The notes beneath the pieces were generated by a model that was given only the letters and a program-made list of their open reading frames with translations, made no database searches and had not been told where the DNA came from. Positions 41,966-55,177 of a stretch of 64,000 bases of DNA are shown piece after piece. The DNA is taken from NCBI RefSeq assembly GCF_963678635.1, contig NC_087065.1:19171623-19235622 (forward strand), in the 5' to 3' direction. How positions within the stretch are numbered: the stretch's first letter is position 1; each line of letters begins with the position of its first letter. The position numbers and the translations under genes were made by a program. The stretch comes from Symsagittifera roscoffensis. Taxonomy: Eukaryota > Xenacoelomorpha > Acoela > Convolutidae.

Positions 41966-44744
41966 GATTGAAAAAAGTTTATAGGTTGATTCCTTATTTA
42001 AGTATGAAAATTTTTCAATTTTTTCTTTGAATTTCCGGAAAATCTGATAAATAATTAAGATTCGTGTCCAAGCTAGAAGTATGCCTTAAATCCAAACTTC
42101 ACAATTGCTTCTTTAATAATGATAGAAAACAGTGCTATTATTAAACAAGTCTTCATTAGTTTCATTAAAGCAGCTGGAAGCAGGGCGGTATCTTGGTTTT
42201 TCTCGAAGAGAGGTTTATTTCAAAATCATTTCAAAAAATTTTGAGGACTTTTTTAAAGTCGTCCAAATTGTTTTTTTTTAGCTTCCCTAAAACAAATTAC
42301 CCATTTTCTCGACAAAAAATTGTGCGCCACAGCAGGTTTTTTAAAAAAAAAAACGGACAAAAAAACCGTTTTTGGCACTATTTTGTAAAAAGAATGACCA
42401 AAAAAAAATGTGTTTTCTCAGCGCGCGCTCACTCTCAAATTCAGTGGCATCAAACGCGCGGTTTGAAAATTTTAGGATGGGTAGGCCGAAAATGGATATC
42501 ATAAAGTAATACCCAAGGAGAACCTTTTAAGCGTCCGCCTCATGAAAATTTCGATCTAAAATTGCGTTTTAAACGCGCACTCTAATCTCAAATTTAAAAT
42601 ATCTTGGTGCCTTTGCAAAATTTTAGGGTCAATCAGCCAAAGATAAATCTCTCCACACCCCCTAATATCTTCAATGCCTGGAAGATGTTACAACCAGGGG
42701 ACCTAAGAAATTAGCTTTTTCCTAGAATTTTGATCTATTTAGTATGTTCAATATTTCATAATTAACAATAATGGGTTAACTCGAGTGATTCGAAACACCC
42801 TATCAACTGCTCGTGCAAACGGTGCGTTAACTATAAAACAAAAGATACAAGTACCGGTTAGATAAATAAAATATGGTTAAAAAAATGCCCCTAAATGACG
42901 AAAAAAGTGCTATTAAATCGAAATTCAACACTCTGCTTAATTTCAAAGTTTCAGAAATTCTCATCTTACAGATAAACACTATCTTCCCGAAAGGCCAAAA
43001 ACTGTTAAAGTAACTAGCTGCTTGGCCGGTTTTTACCCGGTATCTTATCAGAGACACCAAAAAACATGTTACATTTAATTTCAAATTTTAAATTTTTTTA
43101 TTGTGAAAATTCGAAAATTCAGAAAGGTTTTAAACTATTTCTAATTTTTAAAAGTACGCATTTCTTCCTGCATCAGTATAGCAAATTTACAAAATATCAA
43201 AATCGCCTGGAAAAGTTCAAGTGTCGGACTTGTTTTTCAGCTTCTTTTGTTGGCTTAGTTTCCAAGGCAAATTTTTTGAAGCATTTTTATGATCGTTGAA
43301 ATTTGCTTAGAGCGTTTTCTATAAGTTTGCAGGCAATTATGCACCAGGAAATTTCATCGAAAACTTTTCGCGAATTTTTTTTAAAAAAAATGATTTTCAT
43401 GTGATTACATTTATTTGAGAACACAAAATTGCTCTCATCTTCCACAATTGTTTGAGGCTAAAATAAAATCTTATGATTTAAAGTGGGTTAGAGAATAGGG
43501 TGACTGCAGTTTCTCTTAACAAAAAACGTAAAAATGTTTTAAAAACAGTAAACTTATTGCGGATTTTCTGTTTTTGACCAAATTACTTCACAGCTACACT
43601 TTTGCTTCGCAAGTGGTTCGCAGTTTCGCTTTCACTCTGTATTTACAGTATTCGTTGAAAAATTTTTTTGGCTGTGAGCGATTAACTCCCGAATTTTTGA
43701 TTCATTAGGCTTTTTTGTGTTTTTTTTTTCACAAAAGCTGTATTTTGATTGTATGAAAGGCCAATTTCCGTGTTTACAAATAATTTGAACAGTTTTAACC
43801 CACTAAAGGTTCAAGCAAAAGCGCTTTTTATACACACAGGCTTCAACTTATCTTGTTTCTCGTCCAACTTCTAAGTTGTACAAAACAAGGGCTTCTTCCG
43901 AGAAGCTATTCACATGGTCAGTTAAAGTTGACAACATCATCAATTTTCGAAACTTCTCAAATTTAAAGTCTGAAAAGCATCGTGAACCATAATAGCATCT
44001 TCTCCATCCCACTTTCCCTAAACAAGGTAGGGGGCCAGATGTCAATTTGCTGGAGTTTTGTCTGTATAATTTCAATATTAATTTGCAGATGTTTCAAACT
44101 TATAATTCTAGTGCCCCGGGTGTTTGTTTTCACACTGATTTTAAAATTAAAATGATTGTGTATCAACTAGCATAAAACTCGACCAGCAAAAAAGTTTTAA
44201 AAATGAAAATGGTATCAGCTAGAAAAAAAATCGAACACAAAAATTAAATATTGTCAAAATTTAAATCATTCGATCTTGTCAACTAACCCCTTAAATAAGA
44301 TCCAAATCATTGTACATCAAAAACGGATTTCCTTATCTTTCCCCCCTTTGCACCTTGTTAACTATTTCCCCCTATGCATTACTTTTGATAATCTTTTCTG
44401 TTCAAACATACATTTCAAAAATATCAGCAATTAATTAGGTTTTCAATTTTGCTCGTTCATATCGGCAATACTCGCTATTTATGTTATCCACAAAATAAAA
44501 GTGTTTTAATAAAATTTGTTATCTAAGAAATTATTTTAAACTTTTGAAACTGTGGCAGCAAAAGATGAATTTTTGAATATCTAAATAGGAAGGAAATAGT
44601 TAACAAGAACCCGAATTGCCACCCCTATGTTGAAATAAATTAACGATTAAGATTAAGCATGTGCGGATTTTGTACTTAGGAACGAATGTTCCCTTTTTGC
44701 AGAAAGGGGATATGAACAAGGAGATCCCAAAAACCATATACAAA
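41966..44744. other. AT-rich DNA with degraded family C fragments
   Basis: 42183-42670 contains family C landmarks (GCGCGCTCACTCTCAAATT, TTTTAGGATGGG, TTTTAGGGTCAATCAGCC), probably two overlapping decayed copies. The rest shows no exon I can support. A minus-strand frame at 43848-44075 (EKFRKLMMLSTLTDHVNSF) is the best coding-like shadow but has no clear splice context. Confidence 0.4.
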
Positions 44745-45094
44745 TCAGGGGTGGATGCAGGATGCTGGGGTTTTTTCAAAAAAGTATTTTTTTCACTTTT
44801 TTAGGTCGACCAAATTGACTTTCTGTGGTCTCCCAATTCACTATACGGACCCTACTTCGATCACAATGTTTGCACCGAAGGCAGCCTCTTGAAAAACAGG
44901 CCAAAAATTGCATTTTTTTTTCGCGCGCTACCTTTTCAAAATTAGTTTTCATTGGCGCTGGAGGCCCCTTTAGAAAAATTTTAGGGTCTATTGGCCAAAT
45001 ATGAATATAATAAAATAGTACAAAGGGGGACTCTTTGGGTCAGCAGGGGGTCAAACCCCTGAGACGGGTACCCACCTCTCTAAATCCGCCCCTG
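44745..45094. mobile_element. Family C hAT-like MITE, complete copy
   Basis: Starts CAGGGGTGGATGCAGGATG and ends TAAATCCGCCCCTG, whose reverse complement is CAGGGGCGGATTTA. 350 bp, no ORF. Contains a hairpin CAGGGG..CCCCTG near 45039-45060. An 8-bp target duplication, expected for hAT, is not visible. Confidence 0.7.
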
Positions 45095-48000
45095 TGTCGG
45101 GATATGACTGATCACACTTAATGTGACAAAGATTTTCATCTGCTTGTTGATATTGCTTTGTATAAGTTCCTCATTTTTCTGTTTCTTAGAAACGCAAAAA
45201 TTAGTTTAAAAGTGTAGCCTTAGAGGATTGCTTCTCAAGTGGTCTCTTGGGCCGTGAATTCAGCGGGGTGACCGAGATTCACTACTAGCTACAATCCAGA
45301 AATGGATAAATTAATGGCAATTTTTCTGTACTGCTCTATCTTACTTGCTCCTTCTGTGTACTGCTCTTGGGGCTGTCTCATCAATACAATTGTAATAATC
45401 TCCAATTGTAAGTTAACTCAAATGAATATACGTCTAATTAAAGAACGCTTTGAGTGGCCACGATAACATCTATCAGTCTAATCGGAAGGAAAGGGTCTGC
45501 GATTTTTTTAGCACAAATGATTGATTTCAAGTTAGTTTCCACTAACTCTACAAACACTAACTGTTCTCGCACTCTAGAGAATCCTATTTAGTCAACACAC
45601 AGTAATTTCACGCAAACATTCAGTTTGGCTTGCTAAAATTAATAGTGTCTCTACGGATCACTATTCATTTGAGGTACTTTAACTGATGTTTTAGTTAGCT
45701 TCAAGAATCAATGTTCTCACTCTGATGAAAACAAACTATCTACTGTTTCTGCTATAATTGTTCTAACTCTTAAAATCTTTCTGGTACCCTCCATTTTTTC
45801 ATCTTTTTTTACTTTTAATTTTAGTTATTTCACGCCATTCCCTATCAGTCGTGATATCCGCTTAAATCACACGTCCGCGCATGTTTTAAGACTACGTTCC
45901 TCCCCCTGTCAACTCTGCCACGCACCATGTTTGGTTCTCTTATTAATCAAACAAGTGTCATAGGATTCTAATCAACTTATTTCCGACCTCAGTGACTTCA
46001 GCCTTCGAGTTCAACTCAACCTTCAAACCATGCTATCTTTACTCAGTGACCCTCCCACGGACTTTGTTTTAACTATCCCGTTAACGTTCCGACCTCCCAA
46101 ACATAAATAGCTAATTCATTTCAGGCATCTAAAATTTTTATCTGTACTCGGTTTTGCCGACCTTTTAGCTAACAAGGGAACGTAGTTCGTCTATTTGGGC
46201 CAAATTAAACCAAAAAGTCATCTCCGGAAAGTCAATTAAAATCCCAGTCCGTTCATTCTATTTAGGAGGCTAAACTTTCATGCTGCGGTCCTTTTACTAT
46301 CAACTTCTTCCGGGACTCTTATTCTTTAGTCTAGATTAATCGCTATTAATAGATCAATTGCTCAGCTAAACTGAAGCCAACATTCAGTCAGTCCACTTTG
46401 ATTAATTCTACTACTCCAAGGTTGCAATGTAAAAGCTATACGGCTATCAGCGTCTGCTTTAGTTCCCGATAGATAAGTTTCCTCCGATTATTAGTAAGGT
46501 GACCAGTTCATATCTCAAGGTGTTGGTCCGGTGAAAACGCCACTTTCCGGTGTTAATCTCGGGGTTTTCTATGCATTTTTGGAGTCAAAACGCCCAAAGA
46601 TCAATTTAAGGTCATTCAGGGGTCACCTGGGGTCAAAAAGTTGATATTTGGGCTCAGAGCCCCATGGGAGTCCTATCTAATAAAATCCATCCGTACCCTA
46701 TAAATACTCCAAAACTTATCGCACTTCTAAGGTCCATTATCACCTTTCTCCGAAGAAGGCTAATAACACCGGAAGAAGAAGCCGGAGGTTTTTCACTCAT
46801 AAAGAGTCTTTTTCAGGGTTTGTATTTAATGTCTATTGCCGCAATAAAACCATTATGCGATCATTCATTATTTTACGTAAATTGTCTTTTTAAGGTTTAA
46901 GGTTTTTTTCGAGTACTAATAGCTTCTGATTCAACCGTTGGAATTTATTCAGTTTTTCATTGCGTTCATTGGAAGCCGAGAAACGACTTCCGGAAGTTAG
47001 GGGTGGGTTAGTTTACTTAGGGCATAAAACTGGAAGTGGGGGTGCTATGGTATCGGGTTCCAAAATTGAACTTCCCTCAACTAGGCCTACAACATATTAA
47101 AGTTTGAGCCCAATACCGCTGCTAGTTTCTGAGTTCTGATAGGGCCAGTTACACTTCCGGGGACCGTTATCACTTGCCCCCAAGGGTCTGAGGGGTCCCC
47201 TTTTTCGCATGCCCGGTACAAATCATCTCTAGTAACGCTCCTCTGAATTTCATTACATTAGCTTCCTTAGTTCCGTTGGGGGGGGGGGGTTGTCGATTTT
47301 GTCAACTTTTACTTTCTGGCATAGGGGTGAAAAGTTCTCTCAAAACTTAGTCTGACTCAGCGTGACTCATTGTTTGCATATCTGCTTATCTTATCTAATT
47401 GCCACCTCTACTACACATACTTAAATTTTGAGTTTTATTTTTGTGTGCAAACCGACATTATTTTAGGATGAAATGTTCCGATTATTCTAAAATTGTAGCT
47501 TTTCCTGGGGCCGGGCTTAACGACCGTAAAGCTATGCTCCGTAATTTTTCCCGAAAAGACTGTTATGCATTCCGCCGCAGGGCTTTATCTGTTTCCTTTT
47601 GTAATCAAAAACTTTGTTTCCAACGGAAGACAGCCCCACCATAAATTTAACAATGCATGAATCAGCCACCCTCGAGTGTGTCCGTCCTAGTTCAACTTGT
47701 TTTGTTGATTGTATTCATTTTTTACTCACGAGTAAACCCCATAAATCTACACGGTTGCAGGTCTAGTTAATCAAGCAGCAACGGGAACAGTCATCTCGTT
47801 ATCAATCTTCTTTCTTCCCGCGCTGAACAAGACCCCCCATGGCTATATGTAGCGGGAAATAATCGCGGTCGTGAAGCTTTTTTTTCATTATCATACCCAA
47901 ACCGAGGGACCTCAGCAGGGTGAAGGGCGTTCGGCCCTTATTACCGAAATGAGAATGAGACAAGAGCTGCTTAGGTAAGCCTAGAATTTCATATTCTACA

Positions 48001-48906
48001 AAAAAGATTGTTTTGTCGTTTTTTTTAGAAATGAATTTATCAAAATTAAAGAGATCCCTTGTTTAAAGCAAAAATGGTTCTTTTTTAAACCTCTATCCTA
48101 ATTTCCAATGTTCCAAATTCATAGTTGTTTTTGGCGTTTTTGAGGCTGAACGCGCGGTGGTATGATTTTGATATGTAAGGAAAGAAGAACTTATACCAGT
48201 TTACAATAACTAGGTTGTTCTGCATGCGAAGTCTTATTCTAAATGCTATACATTTAAATAACATTAATATTTCTGATTCAAACTGATAACACTGATTGTA
48301 TCAGTTCGATCCTGAATGCTACGACTGCCCTGTAGCTTCTCGAAAAAATTATTTGGTCTACAATTTATAAAATTGTTAAATTAAATTTAGTTTGACGAAC
48401 TATAAAAAATGCAAAAATTTCTTGCCATTGTTTGAAAGAAAGTCATAATTTTAAGACTTTTCTAGAAAATTTTTACCAAAAAATTGCGTTTTACAGCGCT
48501 CTCCTTGCTCAAAATAGTGTATCTAGAAGCCGCTTTACAAAATTTTTGGGTTGATCAGCGAAAAATGCCAAAAGGCCAAAAGATTTGTCTGGCAGAATTT
48601 AGGCGAAGTGGTTGCCTCCGAAAAAAAGGTATAATCAGTTATATTCGGGACTACTTATTATCACGGAAGAAAAATCGAACTTTGACCCATAATTTAAGCA
48701 AAATTATCTTAACTGACTAAATTATCACATTCGTCTCATAGATTGAAAATTTTTCGGGATAATAAACTATCGCTCAAAACTTGTTTCTGACATGAGGAAT
48801 TTTCTATCACGCTGAATAGTTTCGTGGTTTGCGTTGACTCTTCCGTTTGATGCTTTTGGTCAATTTTGTAATAATTCTGGTTAGTTGTTGGTTATGTTTG
48901 TTCGTT
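45095..48906. other. Unique region, higher GC at 45.2-47.9 kb, no gene identified
   Basis: Composition is noticeably less AT-rich than the rest, especially 46950-47300. Contains a G13 run at 47278-47290. Frames at 46664-46900 and 47441-47644 are open but lack domain or splice support. No LTRs found by eye. A degraded family C fragment lies near 48480-48570. Confidence 0.35.
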
Positions 48907-49021
48907 CTACATTGGGTAGTAGTCTCTGTTGGTTCTGCATCTGGTGGCCCCCACATAACCCAGCACTGTACACCCTCCACATAAAGCCACAATAGTGATC
49001 GAAAGAAATAGGAACGCCACT
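48907..49021 (-). CDS. Terminal exon of a putative membrane protein
   Basis: Minus strand acceptor GTTCGTTTCAG (AG at 49023-49022). One base finishes a codon, then VAFLFLSITIVALCGGCTVL, a short GYVGATRCRTNRDYYPM and TAG. A ~23-residue hydrophobic segment followed by a basic, tyrosine-containing tail suggests a C-terminal transmembrane helix with a short cytosolic tail. Upstream exons not found; a Cys-rich exon at 51364-51680 on the same strand ends in its own stop and has a different splice phase, so it is not a simple alternative. Confidence 0.4.
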
Positions 49022-50231
49022 CTGAAACGAACAATTGTTATAATTAGTTGCAAAAAGCTCGCAACAATGGATTGAAAAAAAAAGAAAAAGATTAACTGAC
49101 TTATATGGGAACGTTTTTGCGTGCAAGGTAAATTCTGTTGAAAAAAGTCGCTTTTGCGCGTAAATTTTTTTTCAAATAGGTAATTTGCTCTTCTCAATCA
49201 GTGTTATCTGTTCTCAGGGGGCGGATCTGAAAGTTTTATCAGGGGGTCGACTTTTCTTAAGTCGACTAAATTGTTCTCCGAGCAAAAAAAAATGCGCCGC
49301 AGAGTATTTTGCATTTGTTGTATTCAAAAGTAGTATACAAAAAAATGAGCCGCAGAGTAGTAAGCTTTCAGTTTACTATGATGGGGGGTTGTCATCTATG
49401 GATGAACATTAGGAATAAATCATAACGATCACCTTGTATCAGCTGTCAGCAATGGTCACCATGTAGTAATCCTAATTGTCACCATGTTTTATGTGTCAAA
49501 TTGAGCGATTTGAATCATTCTATTCATATAATGATATTTTACAAAAGTTAAATTTTGTACAAAAAGTATCAAAAAAGTTTCAGAAACAAAGTTTTTGACT
49601 TGATTCAAAACACAAAATGCGACCAAATGGCAATACTTTCCGACTAATTTTTATTAGCTAGTATTTTTTTGTCATAGAGGGCATGTGACGTTCCACGTTG
49701 ATAACAGTAGTCAAGAGGGTGAAAAAAGTCTTTCGACCTAATGTTTTAATCATTTTGAAACAATTATTCAAAGAAATTTTATCAATATAACAACCATGTT
49801 ATTTCTAATCTGAAATCTTGTTTCACAGCGCTGACCTACAACAATTAATGAAGTTTTAAAATTAGCAACATTTATTACAGATTTTGACAAAGCCTTATAG
49901 TATTCTTTTATTTGAAGTCGAAATCAATAAACGGAGAGATACAATTGTTAATGTATTGTTAAAGTAGAAGTTATTCTGATAGATCAATTAGACGTTGGTT
50001 CTGTCTTCGTTTTAGGGGCTGAAAAAGAGTATTTTACCCTGTTGATAATCTAACTTAAGTAACACGTTAAAAACCATGAGTTAACAAGTATACATAAACC
50101 TGCATTGTTTCTGTCCTCTCGTGTTTGTGAAAACTGTTTTCTATCTACCTCACAGTATTGACCTCCCTGTTTGTAGTAATCAAACCGTTTTAGTCAATGG
50201 CAAATTGTTGGTCCAAAAAATAAGCTGATTT
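49022..50231. other. AT-rich DNA with a family C fragment
   Basis: A family C end (CAGGGGGCGGATCTGA) starts at 49215 and continues to about 49400 with CGCCGCAGAG motifs. Remainder shows nothing recognisable. Confidence 0.45.
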
Positions 50232-51077
50232 CCCGGGTTGACCAAAAACGCTAGTCATGTAATTTTCATATATGGAAAAACGCTAATCATACCCTTTTCA
50301 TGCAATTCCATAAGTACAGAAAACTGCATTAGTGATTTTTGATAATAGAAAATGTATGGCTACTACTTTTCCATAAACGAAAATACTGACTTTTTGCATT
50401 GCAAATTTCTCAAAATTTTATAATTGTGTTCGTAACCGAGCACAAGTGACAAAACCTTGACTACTCAAACATAGAATAACCAAAGGTTTGACCGTCTCGC
50501 ATTATTAATGCATTGAAAACGGCCTGATAAGATCTTTCAGAATTTGGCAAAAATTTTCAACGACGATTTTTTTTTAAATTTGAATTTTTAAAATTTTCAG
50601 ACATTGATCAAGGCATACCTAAACATGCTATACAAAAAAAAGGAGTTTTTAGCGTTTTTGAAAAAAAATTATTCAGCGATAAGGAAAAAAAATTCCATTA
50701 TTAGTGTATCCAGGACTACGTTATACTTACAAAAAATTACGTTTTAATTTTGTTATACTTGAAAAATGTTTGTTTGAGTACAAAATTAGATTTTTGGTTG
50801 AACAAAAACACAAAAAAAAAGTTTGGGCCATTTTTAAAATTACGTGGAAAAATTTCTGTTTTCGCCATCATAAAAATGCTATTCATACAATTTCCTTATA
50901 TTGAAATTGTATGATTATCATTGTTTTGACAAAAAGTTTTTCTTTTTTGTTTAGCATGTCAAAACAAGAAAAAAGTTATTCGAAAATTCCATGAAATTTG
51001 TATGACTAGTATTTTTCATAAACTTAGTTTATGGAATTGTATGATTAGCATTTTTGGTGTGTGGAGGTCAACCCGGG
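50232..51077. mobile_element. MITE-like element with CCCGGGTTGACC termini
   Basis: The left end CCCGGGTTGACC (50232-50243) is the exact reverse complement of the right end GGTCAACCCGGG (51066-51077). The similarity continues inward imperfectly (AAAAACGCTAGTCATG.. against AAAAATGCTAATCATAC.., and ATTCCATAA). About 845 bp, AT-rich centre, no convincing ORF. Confidence 0.65.
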
Positions 51078-51363
51078 TTGTGATAACAGACAACTCGCAA
51101 TATAGTTACCACCGCAGTTTGAAATTAGCTTTCAAGCCTTGAAAGCTGCCGTTTTCCTTTAACTTTGCAAGTTGGCTCTTGTTACAAATTGTTTTTTAAT
51201 GCGAGTTATCGTGGTACCGTCAAAAGAGTGCAAGCCAAATCATTCAAAAACTGTCCAAAAAAAAAACATTTATAAGACTTCGCCATTTTTCCTTTGCTTA
51301 GCGAAGTGCTCAGAAAATCAATGTAGTTGACCTATAATTTTTCAGTTGCTTGCTTAAATCAAA

Positions 51364-51680
51364 CTATTTTGTCAGCTTTTTCTTGCACAAATTCCTAACA
51401 AAAAGGGAGGTGGCCACTAACAGCGATGTACACTCGTCATGTTTGCAGTCATTGTCACAACAGTGCAGTCTGTCTCTCCCGAACTGCACTGATTTGGCCA
51501 CACACTGAGTGTCGAAGTCACACCACCACAACAGATCATCTGCAACAGAGAGCTCATCGGGGTCAATTCGTCCCCTAGTATTGTCATCATCCGCTTCGAC
51601 GTCCTCTTCAAGGTCATCCTCGAAGTCAGTAGTGTCTTCGGGCTCAGATTGACCTCGATCTTGTCCTTGACCTTGATTCC
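51364..51680 (-). CDS. Terminal exon, acidic and cysteine-containing, unknown product
   Basis: Minus strand acceptor GTCTGATATAG (AG at 51682-51681), then GG in phase 1 as in the secreted protein at 7-12 kb. Reads GNQGQGQDRGQSEPEDTTDF, a strongly acidic run (EDDLEEDVEADDDNTRG), then a cysteine cluster (WWCDFDTQC, LHCCDNDCKHDEC) and a hydrophobic/basic end (LLVATSLFVRNLCKKKLTK). Stop TAG at 51364-51366. Probably secreted or lumenal; related by style, not by motif, to the CX3CC protein. No upstream exon identified. Confidence 0.45.
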
Positions 51681-51770
51681 CTATATCAGACCAAAACTTG
51701 AAACCCAGTATCAAAACTTGTTTAATTTTTTTTGTTATTAGCTTCTAAAATATACTTTCTTTTTGTTCCG

Positions 51771-52250
51771 ACCATTTGAAAAATGTAAAAGAACTTTGTA
51801 TTCGGGTGTGTTTTAGTTTCCTCGCAAAATCTGGCACCGATCGGAATGGGTCGAGTGATATATCATATGAAATCCTTTTAGACATTTAAAAATGTTTTAA
51901 AACAATTCTCAGTGCCGAGAAAAACCGGTTTGAAATTTTTGATTTTTGGTCCAATTTTCAGCTCATAAGGTTAGCGTGCAAGCTTACAGTTGCCTATTTA
52001 AGCTAAACTTTGCCGTGAAAACTTAATTTAACTCGAGTAATTTTACTTTCTGCAAAAAAACTAGAACAAATTTTGAAAAGTTTTTAACATGTATTTACGA
52101 TTTTTTAAGCTATTTATACTAATTTCAATTTTTCGTTCAGATTTTTTTCCCAGCACACAGAAAAAACGACACTAAATTGAAAAAAAAATAGCATATTTTA
52201 GAACTATTGTCGGAACATGCTGTGCTATTTGCACAGTAACCAGTTATCGT
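51771..52250 (+). repeat. Family A element, copy 3
   Basis: Head GTTCCGACCATTTGAAAAAT, tail TGTCGGAACATGCTGTGCTA and ACAGTAACCAGTTAT. Confidence 0.7.
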
Positions 52251-52252
52251 TG

Positions 52253-52895
52253 TTGTTCCGACCATTGAAAATGGGGAGTAACTTTGTATTCGGATGTGTT
52301 TTAGTTTTTTTTTCATCTTTTTGTTTTCCACCCAGAATCAGCTACCTCAAATAAACATCGAACAGGGTTGAGTGATATATCATATTCAAGCCCTTTCAGT
52401 CGTGATTCGAACGACATTTAAAAATTTCAAAAAATGTCTCAGTTTTACAATTTTTGATTTTTTTGTCCTATTTCGAGCGAATAAATGATCGAGCAGTCTT
52501 ATTTCAACTGCTAAAATTATTTATTTTAAGTAGCTTAATATCAAACGTAAAAGCTGATTTTTACATGAGTAACGTTAATTTACTTTGAGTATTTTACCGC
52601 TTTTTTGGAATCAAAATGTTCAAAATTTCAAAAAACTGCAAAAAACTTGAAAAAACTTTTGAAAATTGATTTTTGATTATTTTTTCGTTTTTCTAGTAAT
52701 TTTTCTACAAAATTTGTTTTTCAATTTGCATCTTTAAGTTTGGCTGTCGGTCATAACTAATCCCTAATTTTTTGTTCAGCTTCTTTTATCACTCCACGCC
52801 GCAAAAAAAAACACGACAATAGTTTGAAAAAACTTAGCTGTATTTTTATAAGACTATGGTTGGAACATTCTGTGCTACTTGCAGTAACCGGCTAT
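52253..52895 (+). repeat. Family A element, copy 4 (directly abutting copy 3)
   Basis: Head GTTCCGACCATTGAAAATGG, tail GGTTGGAACATTCTGTGCTA then GCAGTAACCGGCTAT. Tandem with copy 3. Confidence 0.7.
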
Positions 52896-53313
52896 CCATT
52901 TTTTATTTGCTCTGGTGAATAGATGTGGAGAATTTTTGATAAAAAAAACTATTTTAATGCTTGTTTCTAACCTTCATCGCCGTTCTGAGAATTGACTGGA
53001 AAAGTCAAAAAAATAAAAGCAGAAATTATAACAAAAACTGAAATAGTTGAATATGATTCAATGCCACTCATACTTATAAAATTGCGATGTTTTGCAATAG
53101 TTTATAACAAAATTATTAGATTTTTGTACTAAACTGACTCTTTGTATTAATTGTTGGTTCAGTTCACCTAATTTTATTAAAGTTTATTGTTGCTGGTTAT
53201 GGTTGATTGCTTCAATGATTTCTATATTTGTGGTGTTTTTCGGTATTTCAAAGTTAGATACACGAATTCCGTACAGTAATAGATATAAATATGTTTTCAT
53301 AGTATACTCATAT

Positions 53314-55177
53314 GTTTTTAGCATGAACACGCCATTGCTTCCAGAGCAAATGACTTTTTTTTTCCGAAATAAGATTTTAGTGAAACTAAAACAGTAGTTT
53401 TCAGCGCATAATTAAAAACTTTATCTGGCAATTTGTTTCCCCGCATTTTACAAACTCACAGATTCCGCAAAACATTGATCAGTTATTAGTTTGATTTCAG
53501 TAATGATTTTTGGTAAAAATATATTGGAAAAATATCTCGAACTTTCTAGTAATGCGCCATTTAAGTAAAAAGTAGGATGAAAGATATAAAAAACATCTTA
53601 ACCCCCACCCCTCGAACAACTTTGAGGAGAACGCATTAATTTGATTCAAAAACTGAACCGCCCTATCCTATAGCTCACTCATAAAATCTACTTAACTTTG
53701 CAGCACTCAACACATCCGATTTAAATGCCATGAATAATGAATAGAGTACGCCTTCCGCAACATGAAGTCATGTATTGAGTGAACTTTTTGAAGATGTGAT
53801 AAAAACATTGATTAATTGATCAGTTTTATGTTGGGAATAAGATGTACTCAGGTGTTTGCTTATCAGTGATAAGTGTTTTTTAAAATTAATGGCTGCTTGT
53901 GTTGATCTAAACTGAGTAAATATGGACTATTTTATTTCTTTTCCTCTCCAAGAGTGTTCCCACAATGCAGTTCCGTCTAACTGCGATTAAAAGGTCACCC
54001 AACGATTGTTTACCAATAAAATGGGCGGCTCATCGGTTGGGTTGCTTATACCCGCACTGGAGTTCCACGGATAAAAATCATTTAAGTTGTTTTGATTTCA
54101 TTGTATATAAAAGTGAAAAAATATCAATTATAATCAATTAAAAATGAATAATTTTGCTAATATTTAATGAAGCATTAAAATCCATTGCAACTCTATTTGA
54201 ATCAAGCATTTTCTTTAAACTTTATGTGGCAATTGGAGCTGGACAATGTTTTTATGTATGTATATTTGTTGTATATACTAATTTGAGATCAAGCGCACGC
54301 TGATAAATTGCAATTGATAGATAGTCAAACCTCTCCAAAAAGTGTTCAAAAATGGCTTTTTCAACCTTTTCTTAAAAAATGTGGAGGGCATAATTTTTCA
54401 TGTATGCATGTTCATGTAAATATGTATAACAAAACTATATTGAGCTTTATAAGCAAAATTTTCCGAAAACGGCATCAAGGAAAAGATCTTAAACTTCCGG
54501 CTGCCTTCAACTTCTTTGAAGTAGTTTTCAAAAACATCAAATTAAAAAGGTTCAAACAACTTTCAGAAAATTGAAAAAAAAAAGTAAGTTCAGTACCCAC
54601 GTGCAATTCTCAGTACAAAATGATGTCACTAGCGTCTAATAATGAATTGAAAGTTCCAAAATTTCCGCCTCAATTCAAGTTAGTACAATTTATGAGCTGG
54701 ATAACTTACCTTATACGCGTAAATTGCACGAAATATCTCATCCTTTAACTTTTCTTAATCGGTTAAATATCAAATTTTAAACCCCCATAAATATACAAAA
54801 TGATCCAGTTTGAAATGTCGTTTTAAATTTGAACCCAGGAAATGACGATTTTTCGGGGGTACGAAAAACTCCGCCACTAAGAATAGTGTAAATTTCGCAA
54901 TTGGCCTGGAGAAGAAAAAACAGCCCGAGCACAACTATTTCGTCGCTTTCTTTGAAAGTCAGAACAACAGGAACGCTCGAACAACAGGGCAAAACCCTGA
55001 AGTGTTCCCCTGTCCCTCATTTGTCCTTGAATAATTTTGGTTATAAAAATAATGAAAAACTGTACACTTTCACTAATATTAATAGTAGTTGTTGCAAATT
55101 CGTGAGTTGAACACGACCAATTAGCTGTGTTGTTTCAGTTTGGAGTTCTTTTTGCTTCATTAGGGTAGAACTGATAG
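53314..55177 (+). repeat. 1.86-kb tandem duplication, first copy
   Basis: From GTTTTTAGCATGAACACGCC to TTTTGCTTCATT. Repeated at 55178-57026 almost base for base; one difference is an extra A near 56242. Includes the 3' part of a family B element (about 54700-54999) and a tRNA-like segment. Confidence 0.92.
54026..54072 (+). other. tRNA-like segment (possible SINE head)
   Basis: CGGCTCATCGGTTGGG resembles a tRNA D-arm/A box (TAGCTCAGTCGGTTAG), and CTGGAGTTCCACGG about 30 bases on resembles a T-arm/B box. Stems are incomplete. Duplicated at about 55890-55936. Confidence 0.25.

Noticed and set aside
43848..44075. Minus-strand coding exon (EKFRKLMMLSTLTDHV..)
   Set aside because: Protein-like in part, but no convincing acceptor, and an overlapping frame is equally open; left unannotated.
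46664..47644. Two plus-strand ORFs in the higher-GC block
   Set aside because: No domain, no conserved motif, no flanking splice sites or repeats supporting them.
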